Shown here: positions 46,298 through 54,511 of the stretch, piece after piece
Position numbering within the stretch: the first letter of the stretch is position 1
Layout: every line of letters begins with the position of its first letter
NCBI RefSeq assembly: GCF_020042345.1
Contig: NZ_CP083387.1
Coordinates: 2,914,001-2,978,000 of the forward strand
Length of the DNA: 64,000 nucleotides
Source of the DNA: Arachidicoccus terrestris
GTDB lineage: Bacteria; Bacteroidota; Bacteroidia; Chitinophagales; Chitinophagaceae
Reading direction: 5' to 3'
Position numbers and translations under genes: made by a program
Notes under the pieces: generated by a model
The model's database searches: none
What the model was told of the DNA's origin: nothing
Seen by the model: only the letters and a program-made list of their open reading frames with translations

Positions 46298-46359
46298 GGT
46301 TTTATTTTGTATTCGATATTCGTATTGATAAACTAATGTAGGAAGGAGCCCAATGAGCG

Positions 46360-47103
46360 TTAGATCACCTTTGCTTCTTCGTGAAGCAGACGTGCCAGTT
46401 CTGCTTCCTGTCCGGCTTCGATCATTTTTACACCTGTTTTAGCAGGCGGTAATTCAAAGCGGACGGTTTCAGTGCGTTGATCTACCTGTACAGGTTCAAC
46501 GACTTTAATGGTTTTGGAGCGGGCGGCAATCACATTGCGGATGCCAGCCATACGCTGCTTGGCCATACCTTTCGCGCAACTGATCAGTACCGGGAAGCTG
46601 ACTTCTTCGGTTTGCTCACCACCTTCTATTTCTTTCACGACAACGGCTTTGTCTCCCTCAACGGTTAATTTGGTCGCTACCGGTATACAGGGGATCTCAA
46701 GTAATTCTGCCAGCATACCCGGGACGGCGCCATCATTAAAGTCAATGGTTTCCTTACCGGTTAATATCAGGTCATAACCGCCATCCTTAGCTACAGCCGC
46801 CAATTGGCTGGCTACGCTAAAGCTGTCAGTAGGCTTACAGTTCACACGAATGGCCTCATCGCCACCCAGCGCCAGCGCCTTGCGCAAAATAACATCAGCT
46901 CCGCTTTCATCCACACTCACCAAGTGTATTACTGTATCTGGAGCCGCTTCTTTTAATTCTATTGCACGTACCAATGCATACCACTCGTCGTATGGATTGA
47001 CAATCCACTGAACACCGTCCTCGTTAAAGGCGGTGTTGTTATCTTTAAAGGTTATTTTGGCGGTTGTATCGGGTGCTTTGCTTACCGCAACTAAAATTTT
47101 CAT
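46360..47103 (-). CDS. etfB: Electron transfer flavoprotein beta subunit
   Basis: 247 residues. It starts MKILVAVSKAPDT and has the ETF-beta pattern VQWIVNPYDEWYALVRAIEL, HLVSVDESGADVILRKALALGGDEAIRV and TGKETIDFNDGAVPGMLAE. EtfB binds AMP and holds the alpha subunit. The signature region LPVLISCAKGMAKQRMAGIR is present in the variant FPVLISCAKG. First gene of the etfBA operon, with a perfect -7 box about 47 bp upstream. Confidence 0.96.
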   Translation of the reverse strand: MKILVAVSKAPDTTAKITFKDNNTAFNEDGVQWIVNPYDEWYALVRAIELKEAAPDTVIHLVSVDESGADVILRKALALGGDEAIRVNCKPTDSFSVASQLAAVAKDGGYDLILTGKETIDFNDGAVPGMLAELLEIPCIPVATKLTVEGDKAVVVKEIEGGEQTEEVSFPVLISCAKGMAKQRMAGIRNVIAARSKTIKVVEPVQVDQRTETVRFELPPAKTGVKMIEAGQEAELARLLHEEAKVI

Positions 47104-47149
47104 GTAGAGATAAAACTATTTATTATAAAAAATGTTAAAATGATGGTCT

Positions 47150-47157
47150 CAAATATA
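47150..47157 (-). promoter_or_regulatory. Bacteroidota -7 box for etfBA
   Basis: Minus-strand TATATTTG, a perfect match; predicted leader about 40 nt. It diverges from the -7 box of the TPR gene, 56 bp away. Confidence 0.5.
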
Positions 47158-47212
47158 GTACAAAACTCCAATTTAGGCTTACGAATTCCGTAAATATTCA
47201 GGGGAGAAGGCC

Positions 47213-47220
47213 TAATTTTG
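47213..47220 (+). promoter_or_regulatory. -7 box almost touching the TPR gene start
   Basis: TAATTTTG matches TAnnTTTG and ends only 4 bp before the ATG at 47225. If it is used, the mRNA would begin at or next to the start codon. Confidence 0.4.
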
Positions 47221-47224
47221 TTCC

Positions 47225-47536
47225 ATGAACAGAATGGAACAATTGCGGAAGCTTCTGGAAGAGAGCCCCAAAGACAGTTTTTTGAGGCATGCGCTGGCGC
47301 TTGAGCTCCAGAAAACAGGGGAGGACTACGCGGCCATTCAGCAGTTAGAATCTCTTCTGTCAGACGATCCCGGCTATATCGGTTCCTACTACCAATTAGG
47401 CAAACTTCTGGAAAAGACAGGAAATGAGAACATGGCCATCCGTTGGTATGAGCAGGGTATGGAATATGCCAAGAATGCCGGAGAAAAAAGAGCTTACAAT
47501 GAACTGCGGTCTGCCTTGGAAGAGCTGACTTTCTAG
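47225..47536 (+). CDS. Small tetratricopeptide repeat protein
   Basis: 103 residues, entirely helical, with about two TPR units: HALALELQKTGEDYAAIQQL and the canonical SYYQLGKLLEKTGNENMAIRWYEQGMEYA. TPR proteins bind other proteins; the partner is unknown. No signal peptide. The AUG may be near the mRNA start (see promoter). Met4 (47234) is an alternative start. Confidence 0.8.
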   Translation: MNRMEQLRKLLEESPKDSFLRHALALELQKTGEDYAAIQQLESLLSDDPGYIGSYYQLGKLLEKTGNENMAIRWYEQGMEYAKNAGEKRAYNELRSALEELTF

Positions 47537-47654
47537 TCATGGCTTTTATGGATTCCCCTTCGCTTCTCCATCATTTTTTTGAAGGTTTTTACACAGGTAT
47601 TTCGCAGTTGAATAGAAAATGTTGTAAATTGAGCATACATTAAATTCAAATGCT

Positions 47655-48077
47655 ATGATTAAAATTCAGGAACTTAAACAGGGTGATTTTGTAATAGCCG
47701 TATTTGAAGATGTGGAAAGAAGAGGGACTGTGGCTGAAGTAGCTGCCGATGATAAGATGGCACGCGTTATTACAGAAAACGGTAAACAGGACTTTTGGTA
47801 TGACATGGATCATGTATTTCCGATTGCCTTATCTGACGCTGAAATGGGGCGTTTCGGATTTGACAGGGAGATTCTGCCGGACGGTGCCATCAAGTACAAA
47901 AAGAATGCGTTCAGACTGGTTATTCCCAGAGAAAACGATTTTTCGGAAGTAGAGATCTGGTACCGGGAAGATATCCGTAAGAATCCCAACGTACATGCGG
48001 TACATCAGCTGCAGAATCATTTTCATCAGATGACCAAGATCTACCTGGAAGAAGTCGCAAACACGACGATCATTTAG
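47655..48077 (+). CDS. Conserved-looking hypothetical protein, 140 aa
   Basis: 140 residues, cytosolic by composition. The first 70 residues form short beta strands (GDFVIAVFEDVERRGTVAEV, WYDMDHVFPIALSD), suggesting an SH3-like or KOW-like barrel; the rest is a helix-rich part ending in HHxHQM-like HAVHQLQNHFHQMTKIYLEE. I do not recognise the family. It is followed by its own terminator and stands between the TPR gene and an ABC exporter. Confidence 0.75.
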   Translation: MIKIQELKQGDFVIAVFEDVERRGTVAEVAADDKMARVITENGKQDFWYDMDHVFPIALSDAEMGRFGFDREILPDGAIKYKKNAFRLVIPRENDFSEVEIWYREDIRKNPNVHAVHQLQNHFHQMTKIYLEEVANTTII

Positions 48078-48124
48078 TCAGCGTGTAAGGAGCGTTTCCT
48101 CCTTTAAAAATTAAAAATAAGCTT

Positions 48125-48177
48125 GACTGCCCCATGGCAATTTTCGAAGGAAAATACAGACAGGGCAGTCTTTTTTT
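48125..48177 (+). terminator. Terminator after the 140-aa protein gene
   Basis: GACTGCCC pairs with GGGCAGTC around a 30 nt loop that contains a small inner hairpin (ATTTTC/GAAAAT), followed by seven T. Confidence 0.75.
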
Positions 48178-48305
48178 GCAATGAATTGTTTCAAATTATG
48201 TCAATGCCAAATAGCTGTAAATGAGTGTATCCCGCCATTTGACCGTCCATCATAAATAAATGCTATAATGCGGTATTTGTTGCATCTTTAGTATCAGAAA
48301 ACTAT

Positions 48306-49205
48306 ATGCCCATGTCTGACAATGTATTATCGATTCAGTCTCTATCCAAAAGTTACGGCACGCTTCAGGCACTTGCTGCAGTCTCCTTTGATGTACCTAA
48401 AGGTAGTATCTATGGTATTTTGGGGCCTAATGGTAGCGGAAAGACGACACTGCTGGGGATCTTGACCGATGTACTCCGCCCTGATAACGGTCAGTTTACA
48501 CTTTTGGAGGAGCCAGATCCGGTTTCAGCGCGCAAAAGAATCGGCACATTACTGGAAACGCCTAACTTTTATCCCTATCTGTCTGCCTATAAAAATCTGG
48601 AAATCAGCGCTGCAATAAAAGGCGTCAGCACGATGGAAATAGATCCCGTATTAGACAGAGTAGGGCTCCTGGCGCGTAAACATAGTAAGTTCAGTACTTT
48701 TTCACTGGGGATGAAACAGCGGCTTGCAATCGGTTCGGCCTTACTTGGCAACCCCGAGATGCTCATATTGGATGAGCCGACTAATGGCCTGGATCCTAAC
48801 GGCATCGCAGAAATAAGAAACCTGATCAAGGGGCTGTCACAGGAAGGCAGAACGGTGCTTATGGCCAGTCATTTGCTGGATGAAGTAGAAAAGGTTTGCA
48901 CGCATGTGGCCATTATTAAAAATGGGAAACTGCTGGCAAGCGGCAGTGTAGGCGAAGTCCTGGCAAGTGATGATGTGATTGCTTTGCGTGCTGCGGACCT
49001 GGAAAGGTTGGCAGAGATTCTCCCTGGTGTTAAAGGCTATGTTTCCCAGGACCGCCTGGAAAGCCGGATCCTGTTGCATGCCGATCTTGGCACCAGCAGC
49101 CTGGAGGAGATCAACCGTTATTGCTTTGAGCATGGCGTCGTCCTGGAGCATTTAGCCTTACAGCGTGCCTCCCTGGAAGCCAAGTTCCTGGAGATTACTC
49201 ATTAG
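48306..49205 (+). CDS. ABC transporter ATP-binding protein (exporter type)
   Basis: 299 residues; Met3 (48312) is an alternative start. Walker A GPNGSGKTTLLGIL (about residues 42-55), Q-loop in LLETPNFYPYLSA, signature FSLGMKQRLAIGSALLG (normal LSxGxxQR variant), Walker B MLILDEPTNGLDPNGI and H-loop LMASHLLDEVEKVC are all intact. A C-terminal domain (about 215-299) is like that of the multidrug/antibiotic DrrA-type ATPases. It acts with the permease encoded next. The exported substrate is unknown. Confidence 0.92.
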   Translation: MPMSDNVLSIQSLSKSYGTLQALAAVSFDVPKGSIYGILGPNGSGKTTLLGILTDVLRPDNGQFTLLEEPDPVSARKRIGTLLETPNFYPYLSAYKNLEISAAIKGVSTMEIDPVLDRVGLLARKHSKFSTFSLGMKQRLAIGSALLGNPEMLILDEPTNGLDPNGIAEIRNLIKGLSQEGRTVLMASHLLDEVEKVCTHVAIIKNGKLLASGSVGEVLASDDVIALRAADLERLAEILPGVKGYVSQDRLESRILLHADLGTSSLEEINRYCFEHGVVLEHLALQRASLEAKFLEITH

Positions 49206-49253
49206 TTGCATGCATTTTCGGGAATGCATCAAACCTTGTTTAAAATATTTTAT

Positions 49254-50042
49254 ATGTTTAAGAATTTATCTATTGAATGGCTGAAATTAAAGAACTACCG
49301 GACTTTCTGGTGGCTCATGGGCTTGTTTGCCCTCTGTTTGATCGGTAGTAACTATATTACTTATCAGCTTAAGGTCGTTACTTCTGCCCAAAGCCATGGC
49401 GGGCTGGATCTGCTCATTGGTAATCCCTTTGGATTTCCTGATGTATGGCAGTCAGTTGCCTATGTCAGCAGTTACGTACTTTTTTTGCCCGGATTTTTAA
49501 TGGTTATTCTTATTACCAATGAGTATAATTTTAAAACGCACCGGCAAAATATTATAGACGGTATGCGGCGATCTGAGTTTGCCTTGACTAAAATCCTGCT
49601 GGCAGTCTGCCTGAGTGTCTTGTCGACTATTCTTGTATTTATTATTGCATCTGTTACGGGACTTATCAGCGGAAGTAGTTTTAGCCTAACTGGCGCTGTT
49701 TATATCTTGTATTTCCTGCTGCAAGCGCTGACTTACACCCTTGGCGGCCTATTACTGGGCACGCTGTTGAAAAGATCCGGTCTTTCTATCGCTATTTATC
49801 TGATTTATATTGGGTTCATTAAAAACCTGATCGCTTTTCTGGCTGATCGTTATCTGGGAGGTATTGGTAGCTATACACCTGTAAAGAGCGCTGATAACCT
49901 GATTCCCCTGCCGTTTTTCAAGCAGGTCACCAAACAATTGATGACACCTCCGGATCTGACCTGGCTTTTGATTATGACCGTGCTATATCTGACGGCCTTT
50001 TATTGGCTTACGCTTCAAAAATATAAGATGCAGGATCTATAG
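49254..50042 (+). CDS. ABC-2 type transporter permease
   Basis: 262 residues from the ATG at 49254; ATG at 49224 and a non-standard codon at 49206 are earlier options. Six hydrophobic segments with the ABC-2 pattern: N-terminal cytoplasmic LSIEWLKLKNYRTFWWL, first span, a small periplasmic loop, then FLMVILITNEYNFKTHRQNIIDGM and a second half of four spans. NIIDGMRRSE is the coupling-helix region that contacts the ATPase. It starts 49 bp after the ATPase stop. The substrate is unknown. Confidence 0.88.
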   Translation: MFKNLSIEWLKLKNYRTFWWLMGLFALCLIGSNYITYQLKVVTSAQSHGGLDLLIGNPFGFPDVWQSVAYVSSYVLFLPGFLMVILITNEYNFKTHRQNIIDGMRRSEFALTKILLAVCLSVLSTILVFIIASVTGLISGSSFSLTGAVYILYFLLQALTYTLGGLLLGTLLKRSGLSIAIYLIYIGFIKNLIAFLADRYLGGIGSYTPVKSADNLIPLPFFKQVTKQLMTPPDLTWLLIMTVLYLTAFYWLTLQKYKMQDL

Positions 50043-50252
50043 CGGGATTTGATTTTGAAGCGTCTGTGGACAGGATCTAGTCTGTTTCACAGCCAAAATA
50101 CGCATAATTTCTGCTAACTTTTGTGCAACAGTTCCAAAGTAAGTGGTGTAATTTCATGGTTTGATATCAACCGCGAGATACGAGCGGATCTTACTGCTCA
50201 ACGTATTGTCTGTGGTAAGAATATCCATCCACCAAATTCAAAGAATTGAACC

Positions 50253-52217
50253 ATGCAAAAGAAAAGATCTTACGCGAATACGCGCTCAAAATTGTCTGCT
50301 CTTATACTGGGCATCGCTATGGCCGGTTCGGCTTGTACACAGAAAGCTCCGCCGCCACCTGCACCCTACGGCGCACTTCCCACGCAAAATCAGCTGGATT
50401 GGCAGGAAAATAATATCTATGCCTTTATTCATTTTGGGATCAATACTTTTACAGACAAGGAATGGGGATATGGAGATGAAGATCCTGCTTTGTTTAATCC
50501 CAAGGATTTTGATGCGGATCAGATCGTAAAGAGTATCGCACAAGGAGGTTTTAAAGGAATCGTCCTTACCTGTAAGCATCATGATGGATTCTGTCTGTGG
50601 CCAACGAAAACCACGACTCATAATATTACAAAGAGCCCTTTTAGGGATGGGAAAGGAGATTTGGTAAAAGAGATTGAGCAGGCTTGCCGTAAATACGGGC
50701 TGAAGTTTGGTGTTTACCTGTCTCCATGGGACAGAAACGCATCCAGCTATGGCAGTCAGGAATATGTCAAAATGTACCGGGCGCAGTTAACTGAGTTGTT
50801 AACCCAATATGGAGATATATTTGAGATATGGCATGATGGCGCTAATGGAGGAGACGGCTATTACGGAGGTGCCAGAGAACGGCGGAATATTGACCGTTCC
50901 ACTTATTATAACTGGCCAAGTGTCTGGGCGCTTGAAAGAAAGCTGCAGCCAAAGGCATTGATCTTCGGAGATATAGGCGCTGATCTTCGTTGGGTAGGGA
51001 ATGAAAGAGGCTATGCGGGTGACCCTTGCTGGCAAACATTTACCCCTGTTTCCAATGAACCCGGCAAGGCTCCGTCTAATGGAACGATTAAAAGTGAACT
51101 TTCTACTAATGGCACCAGAAACGGGAAGTTTTGGATGCCGGCTGAAGTAGACTTTTCTATTCGCCCCGGATGGTTCTGGCATGCCAGTCAAAATGATCAG
51201 GTACGCACCGCACTCAATCTCTGGGACCATTATTTTTTGTCTGCAGGCAGAGGGGCGTCCATGCTGTTGAATATTCCGCCCGATAAAAACGGCTTGGTGT
51301 ATAAAACGGATTCTATCCAATTGAAGGTATTCGGCGACATTCTTAAAGAGACTTTTTCCAGAGATTTAGCAAAAGGCGCTACTGCCACAGCGTCGAATAT
51401 ACGTGGAGAGGACCAGAAAGACTATGGCACGCAACATCTGTTTGACGGCGATCAGTTCAGTTACTGGGCTACTGACGACGCCATTCACACGCCCGAAGTA
51501 ACGATCCAGTTAAAAGGGGAACAGACGTTTGATATTATCCGTCTTAAGGAAAACACCAAGCTGGGGCAGAGAATTGATTCTCTTGAGGTCGACGGCTGGC
51601 TGGATGGCAGCTGGAAAAGGCTTGCCGGTGCCAATTCTATCGGTTCCAATAGACTGATACGTCTTCCTGCAAAGGTTACAACAGAGAAACTGCGAATCAG
51701 AATTATTGCAGCCCCGGTTTGTCCGGCATTGAGTGATGTCAGCTTATTTAGCCAGCCCCTCCTGGTGGCTCAGTTACAAAAAGAGACACAGCTGGCACAG
51801 AGCACCAAGAAAGCGGTCAATCAGAATTGGAAAGTAATCGAGCCAGGTGGAGCGAATACCGCTACTATCCTGGATGATCAACCGGCAACCGTTTGGCAGT
51901 CGACTGATGCAGGTAAGGAGAATAAAACATCTGTCGTTTTAGATGCGGGCAGTGGCAGGTCCGTATTGGGACTCAATTATCTGCCACCCGGCAATAGTCA
52001 GGGAGCCATTGATAAATACAATATTTACGTGAAGGGAAAAGGAGAGGATTGGCAAAAAGTCGCCGGAGGGGAGTTCTCTAATATTAAGGCAAATCCGGTT
52101 GTCCAGACCGTCCATTTTTCGACACCGGTGAATGCCAGGTATATTAAACTTGAAGCTTTACATACAGTGGACGGCAAGCCTGCGGCTATTGCCGACCTGA
52201 ACATCCTTGAACAATAA
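50253..52217 (+). CDS. Alpha-L-fucosidase, GH29, lipoprotein with F5/8-type C domain
   Basis: 654 residues. A lipoprotein signal ends AMAGSACTQK (Cys about 28), followed by a Pro-rich spacer. The GH29 barrel spans about residues 45-360: HFGINTFTDKEWGYG, TCKHHDGFCLWPTKTT, and the nucleophile region FEIWHDGANG with Asp195. WFWHASQNDQVRTALNLWDHYF is also a GH29 region. From about residue 370 two beta-rich discoidin-like domains follow (YGTQHLFDGDQFSYWATDDA and ATILDDQPATVWQSTDAG), probably for carbohydrate binding. It removes fucose from glycans at the cell surface. No fucose-use operon lies next to it. Confidence 0.93.
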   Translation: MQKKRSYANTRSKLSALILGIAMAGSACTQKAPPPPAPYGALPTQNQLDWQENNIYAFIHFGINTFTDKEWGYGDEDPALFNPKDFDADQIVKSIAQGGFKGIVLTCKHHDGFCLWPTKTTTHNITKSPFRDGKGDLVKEIEQACRKYGLKFGVYLSPWDRNASSYGSQEYVKMYRAQLTELLTQYGDIFEIWHDGANGGDGYYGGARERRNIDRSTYYNWPSVWALERKLQPKALIFGDIGADLRWVGNERGYAGDPCWQTFTPVSNEPGKAPSNGTIKSELSTNGTRNGKFWMPAEVDFSIRPGWFWHASQNDQVRTALNLWDHYFLSAGRGASMLLNIPPDKNGLVYKTDSIQLKVFGDILKETFSRDLAKGATATASNIRGEDQKDYGTQHLFDGDQFSYWATDDAIHTPEVTIQLKGEQTFDIIRLKENTKLGQRIDSLEVDGWLDGSWKRLAGANSIGSNRLIRLPAKVTTEKLRIRIIAAPVCPALSDVSLFSQPLLVAQLQKETQLAQSTKKAVNQNWKVIEPGGANTATILDDQPATVWQSTDAGKENKTSVVLDAGSGRSVLGLNYLPPGNSQGAIDKYNIYVKGKGEDWQKVAGGEFSNIKANPVVQTVHFSTPVNARYIKLEALHTVDGKPAAIADLNILEQ

Positions 52218-52251
52218 CGGTGCCTAGGGGAGGTTGTATGAGGTAGAAAAT

Positions 52252-52290
52252 AAAAATACGCTATAACTACATAGCGTATTTTTATTTTTT
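52252..52290 (+). terminator. Terminator after the GH29 gene
   Basis: AAAAATACGCTAT pairs with ATAGCGTATTTTT around a 6 nt loop and ends TATTTTTT. The A-run in front makes it usable in both directions. Confidence 0.85.
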
Positions 52291-52393
52291 AAGCTTCGCT
52301 ATTGTCTCATGGGAAAAATAGGCTAGCTTGCTGCTTGGATGATGCTTATTCGGTTCATCTATGGTCTTTAGCTTTGTAGAAAAGCGATTGTGG

Positions 52394-52423
52394 TTTGATA
52401 AAGTAAACTTTCCTGTAATTTTG
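52394..52423 (+). promoter_or_regulatory. Promoter abutting the atypical ABC ATPase gene
   Basis: TTTG (52394-52397) as -33, an 18 bp spacer, then TAATTTTG (52416-52423), a perfect -7 box. The -7 box ends 4 bp before the ATG at 52428, so transcription would begin at or near the start codon. Confidence 0.55.
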
Positions 52424-52427
52424 TTTT

Positions 52428-53075
52428 ATGGAGATTACGCTTAAGAATATTATTCCTATTCCACTTAAGGAAAACCTCGGGAAACGTCCTTCTGAGGTCT
52501 GGCATAACGAAATTGGCTTTAAGCCGACGGACAGAGTGAAAATTAAAGCACCTAGCGGTACCGGTAAAACAACGCTGGTGCATTACCTGTACGGGCTCCG
52601 CTCAGATTATACCGGACAACTTAACTGGGACGGAAAACAGTTGAAGGAGCTGCATACAGATAAAGTGGCTGCCTACCGTCAAAAAGAGATAAGTGTGGTC
52701 TTTCAGGATCTCCGTCTTTTCCCCCATTTAACGGCCCGGGAGAATATTGAACTCAATCGCGTCCTTCAAGAGCCATATTATCCTGGTTCAGTTATAGAAG
52801 AAATGGCGACAGCATTACAGGTAGATCATATCCTGCACCAGGCGGCGGGCATCTGTAGTTATGGTGAGCAGCAGAGAATCGCTATTATCAGGGCCTTGGT
52901 ACAGCCTTTCTCCCTGCTGATCATGGATGAGCCTTTCAGCCACCTGGATCAGAACAATACAAAAAAAGCTGCCGCATTGATTGATAGAGAATGCCAAAAA
53001 AGAAAAGCGGGCTTTGTATTGACTGATCTGGATGAAGATTCTTTTTTCAACTACAATACCTATCTTAATCTATAG
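52428..53075 (+). CDS. Atypical ABC ATP-binding protein (no H-loop His, altered signature)
   Basis: 215 residues. Walker A is intact (APSGTGKTTLVHYLYG, about 44-59), as are the Q-loop (VFQDLRLFPHLTARENIEL) and Walker B (LLIMDEPFSHLD). The signature is CSYGEQQRIAI rather than LSGGQ, keeping the Gly, and the segment that should hold the catalytic H-loop histidine reads GFVLTDLDEDSF with no His. It probably binds ATP but may hydrolyse it poorly. It pairs with the FtsX-like permease 15 bp downstream, in the MacB/LolCDE-type layout. The export or lipoprotein-release role is inference. Confidence 0.85.
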   Translation: MEITLKNIIPIPLKENLGKRPSEVWHNEIGFKPTDRVKIKAPSGTGKTTLVHYLYGLRSDYTGQLNWDGKQLKELHTDKVAAYRQKEISVVFQDLRLFPHLTARENIELNRVLQEPYYPGSVIEEMATALQVDHILHQAAGICSYGEQQRIAIIRALVQPFSLLIMDEPFSHLDQNNTKKAAALIDRECQKRKAGFVLTDLDEDSFFNYNTYLNL

Positions 53076-53090
53076 GTTATAATAATATAT

Positions 53091-54269
53091 ATGCTGAACA
53101 CATTATTAAAGAAGATTATTAAGACAGGAGCGGGCAGGTTTAGGTATCTGCTGGCCATGGTCGGATTGACCGTGGCCTTACTGTTGATTCTGGCTGCGAT
53201 CCAGTTGCAATCCAATTACTGGCAATTACTGCATGGCAATAACGCACAGGATAGTATCGCTAATTTTCTTGTCATTAATAAGGTGGTCACCAACCAGAAT
53301 GCCGGAAATACCAATCTGTCTGACGAGGATATTCAGAATCTGAAGCAACAACCTTTTATACAGGGAGTGGGCGTGGTAACACCCAGCCGTTTCAAAGTAG
53401 CTGCCAGCGGCGGTAGCGCTATGCCTTTCTATACGGATATGTTCTTTGAAAGTGTGCCGGACGCGTTCCTTGACATTACCGGAGAGAACTGGAAGTGGGA
53501 CGACAAATCTCAGTATATTCCCATTGTGATCCCTAACCAGTTCCTGGATATGTATAATTTTGGGTTTGCTAAATCCCAGAATTTACCGCAACTGTCTCAT
53601 GAACTTGTAAAAAGCATTCCGATCCGCATCGATATCCAGACGCCAACGGGACAAAGGTCTTTCTATGCAAAAGTGGCAGGATTTAGTGACCGCATCTCCT
53701 CCATTCTGGTGCCACAGGCCTTTATGGAATGGGCCAACAAAAATTTCGCGACTGAGCCGCCTAAAGGAGCTTCCCGGGTCATCATCAGAACAGACGATCC
53801 AAGCAATCCTCAGCTGATTGACTATCTGGAAAGCCATCATCTGACGACGGACATGGAAAAGACCCGGTTCAGCAAATACCGGCAGATTGTGGGCTTTGTG
53901 GTACAGGTTTCCGGATTTACCGGCCTGGCTATGTTCTTATTTGCGTTGTTAATTTTTAGTTTATTTATTGAGTTGACGATTGCCAGTTGCCGGGAAGAGA
54001 TCCGGTTACTGGTTACGTTAGGTGCATCTCCCAGACAACTGCGCAAGTTTTTGATGAAAACTTTTTACCCGGCTAATATCATCATTGCTTTGGTCGTACT
54101 GGCAATACTATCGGCTTTGCAGTGGTTATTGTCAGGGTTGTTGGCACGCGAGTCTATGGTGATTAGCCCTATCCTCTCTTTGTATACGATTGCAGGTGCG
54201 GTTATTGTACTCGCGATACTGTGGTGGGTACATGTCAGAACTATAAAAAAGCAGATTGCCGGGACCTGA
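53091..54269 (+). CDS. FtsX-like ABC permease
   Basis: 392 residues in FtsX/MacB topology: one N-terminal span (about 17-38), a periplasmic domain of about 220 residues (QLQSNYWQLL onward), then three spans at the C-terminus. FIELTIASCREEIRLLVTLGASPRQLRKFLMKTF is the conserved coupling segment after the second span. Such permeases act by moving the periplasmic domain without a classical substrate path. It forms one transcript with the ATPase before it. The pair could release lipoproteins or act in division or stress; nothing here decides. Confidence 0.85.
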   Translation: MLNTLLKKIIKTGAGRFRYLLAMVGLTVALLLILAAIQLQSNYWQLLHGNNAQDSIANFLVINKVVTNQNAGNTNLSDEDIQNLKQQPFIQGVGVVTPSRFKVAASGGSAMPFYTDMFFESVPDAFLDITGENWKWDDKSQYIPIVIPNQFLDMYNFGFAKSQNLPQLSHELVKSIPIRIDIQTPTGQRSFYAKVAGFSDRISSILVPQAFMEWANKNFATEPPKGASRVIIRTDDPSNPQLIDYLESHHLTTDMEKTRFSKYRQIVGFVVQVSGFTGLAMFLFALLIFSLFIELTIASCREEIRLLVTLGASPRQLRKFLMKTFYPANIIIALVVLAILSALQWLLSGLLARESMVISPILSLYTIAGAVIVLAILWWVHVRTIKKQIAGT

Positions 54270-54414
54270 CCAACCTGATCGCCTGCTTGAATCGGGTCAT
54301 TATGAATGTTTTTTACTCGTTGAGGACAGGAACTCAGCTCCCTTATTCAATAGAATATCCCCAAATTATCCCCGCTTAAGGAAGTGGAAACCCCCGTTTT
54401 GGAAAATTTAATAT

Positions 54415-54422
54415 TATATTTG
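54415..54422 (+). promoter_or_regulatory. Bacteroidota -7 box for the peptide transporter
   Basis: TATATTTG, a perfect match, about 90 bp before the ATG at 54512. The leader would be about 85 nt. No good -33 at the right spacing. Confidence 0.4.
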
Positions 54423-54511
54423 ACGGGTTGTTTTATGAACGACTGTTCGTAACAAGGCTTATTTAAGCTCCGGCATCGAGAGAAAACAACCTAAAATCTA
54501 TAAAATTAACA

